A model generated the notes under the pieces. It saw only the letters and a list, made by a program, of their open reading frames with translations. It was not told the DNA's origin and ran no database searches. DNA of 64,000 nt from Elymus sibiricus (Eukaryota > Streptophyta > Magnoliopsida > Poales > Poaceae): the NCBI GenBank assembly GCA_039707655.1, contig CM077671.1:302498509-302562508 (forward strand). Reading direction: 5' to 3'. Within the stretch, counting starts at the first letter, position 1, and each line of letters starts with the position of its first letter. This document shows, in pieces, positions 1 to 9,429 of this stretch. The position numbers and the translations under genes are program-made.

Positions 1-425
1 CCCTTTGAGGACAAACGGCGCTCGTGCAGGTGCGGTCGGTGTACCGAGACCACGGAGAGTAGTCGGGCGGCGCGCTGTGGCTTGCCGAGGTGGACGGTGT
101 GACTTCTCGAGGTGTTCGACATAAGGTCGGAGTGCGGGTTAATTACGCGGTTCCGAAGGGGTGAAAGTGCAAAAAGCGCCAGCGAGGCCCACAACGCAGT
201 GGCACGCGATCGGCAGACCGCCTCGGCCTCGGTGTCGCCCGGCCTGATCTCCCCACGATCGGGCTGTCTCCTCCACGGAACCAACTCGTGATCCCGTCTA
301 CAAATTCTCTCGCGCGCCCCGCCTGTCTCCTCCCGGTCCGCGTTTTGGTTGCCTGACGCCCACAAGATCAGATCGATTGCGCTTATATCCGACCAAAACC
401 CCATCTTTTGTCTCCGGTTTGTAGG
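1..425 (+). other. 5' flank and leader of the first gene
   Basis: GC-rich sequence upstream of the first coding region. A pyrimidine-containing stretch ending in TTTGTAG lies directly before the ATG at 426, which would suit the 3' splice site of a leader intron. No TATA box was placed with confidence. The left edge of the window may cut the promoter. Confidence 0.35.
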
Positions 426-1467
426 ATGTCTAAGCGACGACGGCAGGGCGACGAGCGTGAGGCCAGCTACGGCGATAAGAAAAACAAGAGCATTTGTTCT
501 AGACGACTGGCACAGGGGCTTCACCATCCGCAAGCTCGATGCCGACAGCCCTGACCTGAGCACGCCCCCTGTCTTCCGGCTGGCGTCACCTCTGAATAAC
601 CATGCCATGGACTTCGCCGCTCTGGGCAGCAACATTATAGCCACCAGCAACCAATGTGCCGCGACCGTGGTCTTCGACACGGAAGCCGCCGCGCTGGCCA
701 TCGGCAATCCCCTCCCGGATGCACTTCTCGGTGCCCTCAACTTCTTTGTCACCGCCGACGACATGCTATTGGCGTTTGCCTACTACTTCATGTCGCGGCC
801 TCCCTCTTTTGGAGTGATGACCGCCACCAAGGACGAGATGCGCTCCTTGTGCCCAAGCACCGACTGGTCCTGGAAAGGCATCCCGGCTCCCTTCACCAAG
901 CATCAAAGGATTGTGTCCTACGCCCTTCACCCGGACAGACGCACCATATTTGTGTCTGTGCACGGCAGAATGGCCGGCGGCACCGGCACATTCTCCTTTG
1001 ACAGCGAGAACCATGAGTGGAGGCGCCATGGGGAATGGATGCTCCCTTTCCACCACCAAGGTTACTTCGACGCCGACCTAGATGCATGGGTTGGGCTACA
1101 CCCGGATGGCTACATCTGCTCCTGCCAACTACCCCCCCTAAGCACCACCGCCACCATGCAGCAGCCTAGCTGGAAGATGACCAAGGAGCAAAAGCTGTGG
1201 GGCCCAATACATCAAGTGTCTAAATCCCAAGAGGCTACTCTCACATACATGGGCAACTCCAGGTTTTTCCTTGTTGATTGCGTGGTAGCCGATGGATTCG
1301 AGTTCCAGGATTCCTTTGGTGACCCTCATGGCTGTGTGCTCAACATGACCACGTTTCGTCTCAAATACAATCACGAGGGCAAGCTGCGAATCATCGACAA
1401 AAACACTACCTCTTGTCCCGTCTCTAGGCAACTCTCATATTTTTCTCCCGTAGCGTTCTGGATGTAG
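426..1467 (+). pseudogene. frameshifted member of a grass-expanded family of unknown function
   Basis: The most family-like start is the ATG at 426, which opens with a basic MSKRRRQ-type N-terminus. That frame is lost within about 20 codons, near an A-run at 478-486. The conserved body then continues one base out of phase to the stop at 1467. The body frame is open from 349 but has no ATG before 607. Visible blocks in order are VLDDW-x3-F (about 500-525), FDTEAAALAIG, CPSTDWSW, HPDRRTIF, GTFSFD, EWRRHGEWMLPF, a GYFDADLDAWVGLH block and a C-terminal FSPVAFWM. I recognise this block order from a large, mostly uncharacterised grass protein family that may be beta-propeller-like; no biochemical role is known to me. 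Either one base was gained in a real lesion, or it is a sequencing error in the homopolymer. The rest of the frame is intact, so the break is recent or artefactual. Confidence 0.6.
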
Positions 1468-1558
1468 CTAGCAAGGAAAAACCGCACCTGCTGTTTTCAC
1501 TTATCTAGTTGTATATGTCATGCATACTAGCTATGTTCATCGCCCTATATGTAAATTA

Positions 1559-1756
1559 ATCCCTCCATTTTTTTTATATGCAAGGCCACTTTGTAAATTG
1601 GTTCTAGCTTTGAGCATCGATTTAAGCAACAAAATATATGTTGCATGCCACAGAAAGCATACCACTGGCATATAACATATACTATTTTGTTGCTCAAATC
1701 GATGATCAAAGTTATACCCGAATTGTGTAATGGCCTTCTATAAAAAAGAGAGGGAG
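1559..1756. mobile_element. Stowaway-type MITE (Tc1/mariner)
   Basis: A 198-bp fold-back element. Its left end (ATCCCTCCATTTTTT) pairs with the right end (AAAAAAGAGAGGGAG), and the inner arms (ATCGATTTAAGCAACAAAAT and its near-complement) continue the hairpin. It is flanked by TA on both sides, the expected target duplication. It lies about 90 bp after the stop of the first gene. Confidence 0.75.
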
Positions 1757-1994
1757 TATGATTTGAATCAATAAAAAGCAAACTGGTTAGTATGTGAAAA
1801 AAATTGGAGCTCTTAATTGTTAATTCTGCAAATGCAGAAATCTATAGATGCATGGATGCCTATAACTATGAGTTTCAGAAACTTATGATATTTTTTTGTA
1901 ATGATAAATACATATATGTGGGTTCAAATCTACTCGAAGGGTTGTGCGCGCTTTGATGCGCCATTGAATTTGTTGGGATTCTTAAATTTCTTTA

Positions 1995-2243
1995 CTCACT
2001 CTATTTCAAAATATATGGTGTATTACTTTTTTAAAAAGTCAATAAGTTTGATCAAATTTATAGAGAAATATATCAAAATTCGTAATATCAAATTGGTGTT
2101 ATTAGATTCATCATGAAATGAATTTTCATATTTTTTTGTTTAATATTGTGGATGTCGATATTTTTGGCTCTGAACTTGGTCAAAATTAAAGAAATTTGAC
2201 TTTCCAAAAAAATAATAACCCTTATATTTTGAAACTGATGGAG
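1995..2243. mobile_element. Stowaway-like MITE, copy in duplication unit 1
   Basis: The ends CTCACTCTATTTCAAAATAT and ATATTTTGAAACTGATGGAG are inverted repeats flanked by TA. The body (AAAAAGTCAA, TTAGATTCATCATGAAAT, TTGGTCAAAATTAAAGAAAT) matches a MITE type common in Triticeae. Confidence 0.7.
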
Positions 2244-2879
2244 TATTTAGTTTGGCCGGTGGGGGAGACGATGGAGTGTGTTTTACGTTTATTTATAATG
2301 CGGTTATTTGGTGGGTCTTTCGCGGTGTGATTTTGTGTTATCCGCTAATCAACCCATATTTATGTGGGGATAATTTTTTCATGTTGGTTGCATGTACTAT
2401 ATTCGTGCTATAGTATCACATGATGATGTTTTTTTATGGGTGATAGGAGTCTGCGAGGGGTTGATATGTTTTTATAGGCCAGTTGTTGTTAATTGATTTG
2501 AAAAATCGTTGGCCCGATCAAAATCGTAAACCAAATCCAAAATTGTACACCTCAATCGAATGAAAAAGCTTTAAAATTAGGGAGCATAGAGAATTAAAAT
2601 AATTAAATATCAGAGCTCCTTGAGAAATTATTGACCAGGTCAAAATCGGGTGACCAAAGTCTAAATGAAGCCTCAGTTAATTGTGAAGATTTAAAAATTA
2701 GGAATCATAGTGTATTGTATAAAAAATATTAAGAGGGTTTGAGAAATTGTTGACCCGGTCAATATCGAATAACCAAATTCCAATTGGAGACCTCAACTGA
2801 TTGTGAGGCCTTCAATCCTAGGAAGATTAGTGACATACTAGAAGTGTTGGGTGCGTGTTGGAATTCTTAAATTTATTTG

Positions 2880-3177
2880 CTCACTCCATATCAAAATATA
2901 TGGTGCATTACTTTTTTGAAAAGTCAAACCATTTTAATTCTGATCAAGTTTGTAGAGAAATATATCAAAATTCATAATATCAAATCGGTGTTATTAGATT
3001 CATCGGGAAATGAATTTCCATATTATTTTTGTTTAGTATTGTGGGTGCCGACATTTTTGGCTCATTTTTTTGTTTAGTATTCTGGGTGCCGATATTTTTG
3101 GCTGTGAACTTGGTCAAAATTAAAGAAATTTGACTTTTCAAAAAACTAATAATCCTTATATTTTGAAATTGATGGTG
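2880..3177. mobile_element. Stowaway-like MITE, copy in duplication unit 2
   Basis: The same element as at 1995-2243, copied with the surrounding segment. It is longer because a stretch of about 40 bp (GTTTAGTATT-GTGGGTGCCGA) is duplicated inside it near 3030-3110. Confidence 0.7.
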
Positions 3178-3740
3178 TATTTAGTTTGACCGGCGGGGGA
3201 GATGATGGAGTGTGTTTTATGTTTATTTATAATGCGGTTATTTTTTGTGGGCCTTTCGCGTTCTGTGTTATCCACTTATCCGGTAGTCAACGCATATTTA
3301 TTTGGGGATATTTTTTTATTGTTAGTTGCGCGAACTATATTCGGGCTATAGTATCACATGGTGCCACTTTTTTCGTGGTGATAGGAGTCAGCAAAGGGTT
3401 AATATGTTTTTATATGCCAGTTGTTGCTGATTGATTTGAAAAATCGTTGGCCCGATCAAAATCGTAAAATAAATCCAAAATTGAATACCTCAATTGAATG
3501 AAAGTGTTTTGAAAATAATTAAACGAGAGAGCTCCTCGAGAAATTGTTGACCCGGTCAAAATCAAGTGACCCAATTTTAAATTGAAGCCTCAATTAATTG
3601 TGAAGATTTAAACATTAGGAAGCATAATGTACTGTATAAAAAATTAAATGAAAGATATTGTTGACCCGGTCAAAATTGGGTGACCAAATTCTAATTGGAG
3701 ACCTCGATTGATTGTGAGACCTCCAATTCTAGGAAGATTA

Positions 3741-4680
3741 GTCATATAGTATATTATATTATGTTGATGAATACAACTTACATATTTTGATCTTATTCGC
3801 CACCTAAAAAAACTATAATATCTCCGTAGTTCTCTCTTGCTTTTTTCTTAAGGAAAAACCCCGAGGGGGCTCTCTTCGCATTGTAACTTCAAGTAAAGTT
3901 AAACATAGTGGAGTGTAAGACAAGCATATTCAAGGAAAGGTTCTGCGATAATTAAGAAGTATTCCGGCACGGTTGTCTTTATCGCATTGCTACATTCTAT
4001 TCTAGGATGCACTTTTTCTGGCCAAGTAATTGGGAAATGTTGATGCATCAAATGCCTTGCAATTTTTATGTTTGGGCTTTTTTTATTTCAAATAACTGGT
4101 TTATTTATAGGGCATTTTGGTAAATTGCAGTAACATAAATTAAAAGTAGATACCTAAAGGTAGAAAATGAAATCACAACCTATACAAGTACTAAATTGTA
4201 TTTTGTATATACAAAATCATCTGGTGATGTTATTCAGTCAAATGCCATGAAAAGATTACAAAAAAGAGATATGCACTTCAGATGTACTCATGTTGTATTT
4301 CTGTAAAAGATTTTTGTGTATTTGTTGTAGATAAGCAGGAGGATATGAAACCAAAAAGCATGAATCACTTATCACTTGCTTTAGAAACATATATCTAGGA
4401 GCAATTCATCTCTAGGTAAATGTGCATTGTCTGACATACAAGTCATGCCATGTATATAAACCAAACCTGAAAGCTGATCATTTTTTCCGATGCTACTATA
4501 CTATCAAAAAATCATGATGGTACTTGGCAATGTGGATAATCAATGGGTTATGGCCACAAGTAGAGGTTCTGAAAATTCCACTTTGAGAATCTAGCAAACT
4601 GAAACATGTAAAGTTGGTTCTGATAATAGCACTATCTCTGTAGTGGGTATGGCCCGGGTCAGAAAGCTCCACCCCCGCCT
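3741..4680. other. AT-rich intergenic stretch, nothing recognised
   Basis: No open frame with protein-like character, terminal repeat or RNA fold stands out. Confidence 0.4.
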
Positions 4681-6008
4681 CTGTGTCACCCGCGTCGGAC
4701 GACACAGGGAAACCCTAGCCGCCACCGACCGGTGACCCGCACTCTGCCCATCCCCCGCGCCGCCGCCGGAGGGCTGGCCGGCAAAGCCTTGTCGGACCCC
4801 GAGATAGCGGCGGCGAGGCAATTTTCCCCCTGACGAGCCCTCCCCATCCGCCCGAGACCCGAGCTTTGTGCAACGTGTGCAACCTCCCCGACGGCCAGGA
4901 CTGGTCTCCGATGCGCCCTGCCTCCCCACCGACGCACCCCCCCCTTGAGATTCGTTCTCTAGGCGGCTCGGGGGACCCCTGGCACCCAGCCACGGCTGGT
5001 GACGCTCTGCCTGGGATTGGCGAGGTCACTGTAGCCGAGGGAGGACCTTCCATCCTCGTATAGGGCGACACCTCTCCTTCAAGCTTCGGTGATGGCTCCG
5101 GCATGGAGATTCGTTGAGGCAACAATGTTCCTATCCAGCGGTGTCAATCTCGGCGGCGCGCTGATCTGGTGGCGTGATGCGCGCTTGGCATCAAGCAACG
5201 AGTTTTGTTGGCGCTGCTTCGGCTCCGGCAGCTCCGAACCTACTCTTCCATTGTTTGTGGCTTGTCGACGCCTCTGCCAGCGCGGCTCCGGCCCGGCGAC
5301 CCAATGTATGCACTCTTCCAGCTCACTCGGTCCACCGGTGTCCTGACGGCTATAGTTTCAGCAGCTTGAATCTGCATTCCCCCCACATCCTAGCTTTGTT
5401 GGCGTCGCCGGATGTTGTCGCTTCCCCATGAGTAAACTTGGGCATACCCCGTGCCGGGACGGGTTTCGGGCCGGGCTTGAGAAAGCCCCAGCTCGGCCCG
5501 GCCCAGCCAAAAAATCAAATATTAAGGTTCGAGCCCGGCCCGAATGGACTAAAAATATGAATTTCGGGCCGGACCGGGTCGGGCCTTCGTGTAAAATGGC
5601 TTTATCCCAAGCCCGAGCCCGACCTGAAACACAGATCGGGCCTAGTTTTCAAGTCCGAGCCCGGCCCGGCCCGGCCCGGGTTTTTCGGGCCGGGTTTGGG
5701 CTTTGTGTTCAGGCCGGGCTGCCCATGCCCACGTGTACCCATGAGTCGGTTCTCTCTTCCTTGTCACCCCCTTGACCTTGTACACCCCCAAGCCCTGCCT
5801 GGTGCCAGATCCAATGCTTGTATGTCCGTTGGCGCCTGGGGCCGCCCTCCCGCGGTAGGTGAAGCCCTACCACCCTGTTCCCTGTCGTGAAGGTTCCGAC
5901 CAGTGGTGGACTACTCATCTTCGATTTTGGACCTCGTGGCTTGGGATTGCTCAGGCTCTGGCCAAGGAGAAATCTTTGCCCGACTTGCAATGAGGGCATT
6001 ATCTATAA
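4681..6008. other. GC-rich unclassified sequence, interrupted by a hAT MITE
   Basis: An abrupt change to GC-rich sequence. Several overlapping short frames of up to about 136 codons occur on both strands, as expected from composition alone, and none shows a motif I know. The stretch is split at 5433-5737 by a hAT MITE and ends at the Harbinger element at 6012. It is probably a degenerate transposon or captured gene fragment, but the sequence does not show which. Confidence 0.3.
5433..5737. mobile_element. hAT-type MITE with GGCCCGG-rich termini
   Basis: A 305-bp element flanked by a perfect 8-bp duplication CCCATGAG (5425-5432 and 5738-5745). The imperfect terminal inverted repeat is TAAACTTGGGCAT against TACACGTGGGCAT. 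The interior is packed with CCCGGCCCG/CGGGCCGGG subterminal motifs, as in many plant hAT elements. No coding capacity. Confidence 0.75.
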
Positions 6009-6011
6009 TTA

Positions 6012-7190
6012 GAGCATCTACAACCAGACCCCTCATACCCGTCTCAAACGCCCAGGCAGGCCGCCCGATCACTGACCGGTCACGAAAATTTGACCCAGCC
6101 GAACCTCTCAAACCGGCCTCAAACGCCCGGGCTGACCGGCACCCCTCATATCCAGCCCAAATATGAGGCGAATATGGGGGCGCCCGGGCGCGTCCGGGCA
6201 CGCCCGCCTGGCCCGCAATGGCCCGCATCGACCCTACATATATTCGTCCCTATCCGCTCGCCGGACCAAACCCTAGCCACTTCACTCCACTCCCATCCGC
6301 CACACAAGTCCCCATCCGGCGATCTCCGGCCTTCTCCAACATGGCGGGCAGCGAATCCGAGTCCTTCACCTTCGGATCCGTCGACCACGAGCTCATCCCA
6401 CACGGTCCCGAGGAGGAGATGGCCGTCCGGCTTGCGCTTCGCCGCTCCCGGGAGGCAACTGTCCTTTGGCAGCGCTCGGACTCGCAACGTCGGGAATCCA
6501 TTGCATCGGCACAACCGGTGCTTGGATCCGGCATGGCTGCCTCACCGGAGGCGGTGCGGTCCGTCTGGCGTCCGAGCGTCGTGGCGGACGCGCAACCCCT
6601 CCGTTGGCGCGCCGAGGACACGCCATGGGCAGCTGTGGCGTGCCCGCCGTGCGAGGCAGCGGGCGCGGGAGGCTAGGGAGACCCTTGGGGAGGTGGACGT
6701 TGGAGAGGCGGAGTTACACTCTCCGGCGCCCCATAGGGTGCACCAGTGCGGGTGCTGCAACCGCGTCATGGTGGACGTCGGCTCCTCCCAGGAAGGATCC
6801 GTCATCGACCTCACGTCCACAGGCACCGTCCGGGTTACGGGCTCCGACGAGGAAGAGTAGGGCATGGAAGACTGCGGGACATCGAGTCCCGTGAGCCGGC
6901 TAGTGTCTTATGTCCTACTCTATCTCGCCGGCGACCGGACCGACGCCACGAGGGGCGCACCCAGCCGCCGGACATGGGCACGGCGGAGCCGGACGACAAC
7001 CGCTTAGTATTAGGCTTACGTTGCATGTAATAATATGGATTTGAGGTTTCTAATTTGAGATTTCTAATTTGTGGTATCTGTATGTAAAATACATTATTTG
7101 AGGTGTGACCGGTCAGGGTCCGCGGACGTATCCAGACACGTCCGCGGACGTTTGAGGGATCGGATTTACAAGTTCCGGCTGTAGATGCTC
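6012..7190. mobile_element. non-autonomous PIF/Harbinger element (1.18 kb)
   Basis: Terminal inverted repeats GAGCATCTACAACC and GGCTGTAGATGCTC are flanked by TTA on both sides (6009-6011, 7191-7193), the hallmark of PIF/Harbinger elements. Subterminal GGTCAC/CCGGTCA and CGTCCGCGGACGT motifs are present. No DDE transposase is present, so the element must be mobilised in trans. Confidence 0.8.
6341..6676 (+). CDS. short ORF inside the PIF/Harbinger element, function unknown
   Basis: A 111-codon frame beginning MAGSESESFTFGSVD and rich in Glu and Arg up to RLALRRSRE, then Ala/Pro/Gly-rich. Acidic serine-rich starts of this kind recur in grass Harbinger derivatives. I cannot identify a domain, and the frame may be captured or remnant sequence. 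The frame is open upstream to 6218, but the ATG at 6341 begins the protein-like part. Expression is not evident from the sequence. Confidence 0.3.
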   Translation: MAGSESESFTFGSVDHELIPHGPEEEMAVRLALRRSREATVLWQRSDSQRRESIASAQPVLGSGMAASPEAVRSVWRPSVVADAQPLRWRAEDTPWAAVACPPCEAAGAGG

Positions 7191-7193
7191 TTA

Positions 7194-7701
7194 GTCTCCC
7201 TGGAATGAAAGAACTATGGGTTGGTGACACCATCCCATCCAACTTAGGACGCGGTCTATTCACCAGACAATATAGATATAATTTTGCAAATGACATTACA
7301 CCAACAAATGTGCCGAAAATCCTCTAGGTTAGTTGTATTCTTTATCTTTGGAATAAGCAGAATAGTGACATCATTCACTTAGGAGGGAGGTGGGGGCGGG
7401 GGCATGCTTCTAATAATCCCGGATTCCTCCGAGAAATATCTTGTTGGAAAACCAGTATGGAATGGTTTGTTGCTAGTTTCCACGTCTGAAAAATCCACAC
7501 ATAACACATCATTCATTTCGGAGTCCACTTTTGGTGAACAAGGGATATAATATAGATTAAAAGATGGATCAATATCGGACATGTTTAAACTAAGCATACG
7601 TGTTTCTTTTTTATTGTGACCGGACGATGATGTGATCTCTGACGCTGATGTGATCCGGCGTGCTATGGATCAGACATATTTCAATTTCAAATTACCCATT
7701 A
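7194..7701. other. spacer between two Harbinger elements
   Basis: About 500 bp of ordinary composition. Its only notable content is the minus-strand open frame described separately. Confidence 0.35.
7379..7597 (-). CDS. unrecognised short ORF, possible exon remnant
   Basis: 72 codons from the ATG at 7597, and open further upstream to about 7668. The composition is protein-like rather than low-complexity: MLSLNMSDIDPSFNLYY, a CSPK turn, FSDVETSNKPFHTGFPTRYF, then a proline run before the stop. I do not recognise the family. It is bracketed by two Harbinger elements that share the same kind of end, so it may be the remains of a gene they invaded. Chance is a real alternative. Confidence 0.25.
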   Translation of the reverse strand: MLSLNMSDIDPSFNLYYIPCSPKVDSEMNDVLCVDFSDVETSNKPFHTGFPTRYFSEESGIIRSMPPPPPPS

Positions 7702-8701
7702 GAGCATCTCCAACAGCACGTCTAAACGGACGTGTATAAACGGACGTGTATACCCATTTTGCACGACGAGACCTTAAAAATGGCGTCCAACAGCTCGTCT
7801 ACACGGACGTGTAAATATACACATCGTCCAAATCAGCCTCGACGACGTCCAGGCCTGGACGATGTGAAGGCATCGTCCAAAGCTCAACCGCTAGCCAGAT
7901 TTCTCCCTCCCGCCAAGACAAAGAAGAGGCGCGCCACCATCGTCAGGACGCCGTCATGCTGCACAACCCCATCGGAGCAAGGTATGTACCTTTGATTCTC
8001 GGAGAGAGGGGGGAGTGGATCTCGCCGCTGTCGGGCTCGATCCAGCCGCCGCCACGCTCATGGGAGGGATTTCGCGCCCGGGGGAGGGTCGCCGCCTCCG
8101 CGCTCAGGGGACGGCCGCCGCGCCCGCTCGAGGGAGGGACGCCGCTACCACGCTCAGGGAAGGTCGCCGCGCGCAGAGGACAGATGGATCAAGTAACTGC
8201 CACCACGCACGAGCGCCACCTCCCGCCTCCGTGTCAAGGTCGCCGCGCAGGGTATCCATCAGGAGTCGCTGCGGGCTGCTAGATCCACGGGACCCTGGCG
8301 CTGTGGTAGTGGCGCACGGGCGTGCAAGGGGAGCGGGAGCAAGGGAATGACCGTCCAGCTGCAGTTAACTGAATATATGTGGCCATCCAGCTGCATCCAA
8401 ACTACTGAACTGAAGAATTTAGTGAGATGAGATTTGTTTAGATACTTTGCTGGTAGTAGTGAAATATAGTTGTTTGTAAAGCATCCGTTGACGCCGCAAT
8501 AATAAATCACTGAATTACTGCTAAAATGATAGTTGAATTGGCAGTTACAAAATAATATTAAAATACAGAAGAAAGAATATAGACGTTCTGTATATAGACA
8601 TTCTGCTGCAAAACTAGATGTGTATACAAAAAAATCTTTTTAGACCATTATCTATACAAATATATAGACATCCAAATTTACACATGCTGTTGGAGATGCT
8701 C
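7702..8701. mobile_element. non-autonomous PIF/Harbinger element (1.0 kb)
   Basis: Exactly 1000 bp with inverted ends GAGCATCTCCAACAGCA and TGCTGTTGGAGATGCTC, flanked by TTA (7699-7701 and 8702-8704). Subterminal copies of ACGGACGTGTATA are clear at the left. The interior is partly GC-rich with short frames that look compositional. No transposase. Confidence 0.85.
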
Positions 8702-8863
8702 TTACCAATGGACATATAGTTGATAATTTTGGATGGCCGGCTGCCGTATCCATGACACAGTGTTCAATTTATGGGTCAGCGTTGGAAACACCCTAACCAT
8801 TATAGTGTAATAGAAAAAAAAACGGCAACGCATCACAGATTCAGAGTTGGCTCGCGTTGGAAC

Positions 8864-9018
8864 TGTTGAGTATATTTTGTACGTGCATATTGTGTATTGG
8901 GTCCACCTCCTGTTTCCTCTGTATAGTCGAGGTTGTGGCCCCCTCTGTACTCATATATACGTGCCTGGTGCACCGATCAATGCATTGTGATTGCATAGCC
9001 TATACTTGTCCTTCTACA
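8864..9018 (+). repeat. 5' LTR (155 bp) of the truncated copia element
   Basis: Begins TGTTGAGTATATTTT and ends CTTCTACA (TG...CA). No second copy was found downstream. Confidence 0.65.
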
Positions 9019-9030
9019 TGGTATCTATCG
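9019..9030 (+). other. primer-binding site
   Basis: TGGTATCTATCG directly after the LTR resembles the copia TGGTATC-type site complementary to initiator tRNA-Met, with changes at its 3' end. Confidence 0.55.
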
Positions 9031-9429
9031 CAAGTCGATCCTAACCCTACCCTAGCCGCCGCCGCCGCCGCGCCTTCATCGCGCCGCCGCCGCCGCCTCC
9101 TGCCGCCACCCGCCGCCGCCGCTGGCTCTCCCTAGCCGCCGTCGCCGCCGGTCGCCGCGCTGCCCAACTCCCGATCGCCGCTCCCGCCAACTGCCCGCTC
9201 GCTCCAGGCCTTGATCGCTAGCCAGCAGATCGCTAGCTAGCTAGTTGCCTCGATCGCTAGCCAGCCAGCCGCCTCGATCGCTAGCCAGCAGTGCCTGTTC
9301 TTTTTCTCACCGATCCACCGCAGCCACCGCTCGCTCCAATCTTCAGCCGCCGATCGCTCTCGTTCGCTTCCGCTCGCCAGCCGCTGCCTATTCCCGTCAC
9401 CGTCACTGTCCGTCTTCCCCTCCATCACC

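Larger units (their letters stand above)
1968..3740. repeat. direct tandem duplication of an approximately 0.88-kb segment
   Basis: Two copies, about 1968-2840 and 2853-3740, align along their whole length with scattered substitutions and small indels. Each starts with GTTGG-x-ATTCTTAAATTT and ends with CTAGGAAGATTAGT. Each contains the same MITE followed by three degenerate repeats of roughly 100-120 bp centred on TTGACCCGGTCAAAATCG and CCAATTGGAGACCTCA-like motifs. No coding capacity is supported. Confidence 0.7.

Noticed and set aside
4591..5125. minus-strand frames up to 136 codons in GC-rich DNA
   Set aside because: Three overlapping frames on one strand and others on the opposite strand, with no motif. 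Typical of GC-rich non-coding sequence.
6090..6860. 256-codon plus-strand frame in the first Harbinger element
   Set aside because: Overlaps the shorter MAGSESES frame in another phase and is a run of Pro/Ser/Arg without motif. Composition explains it.
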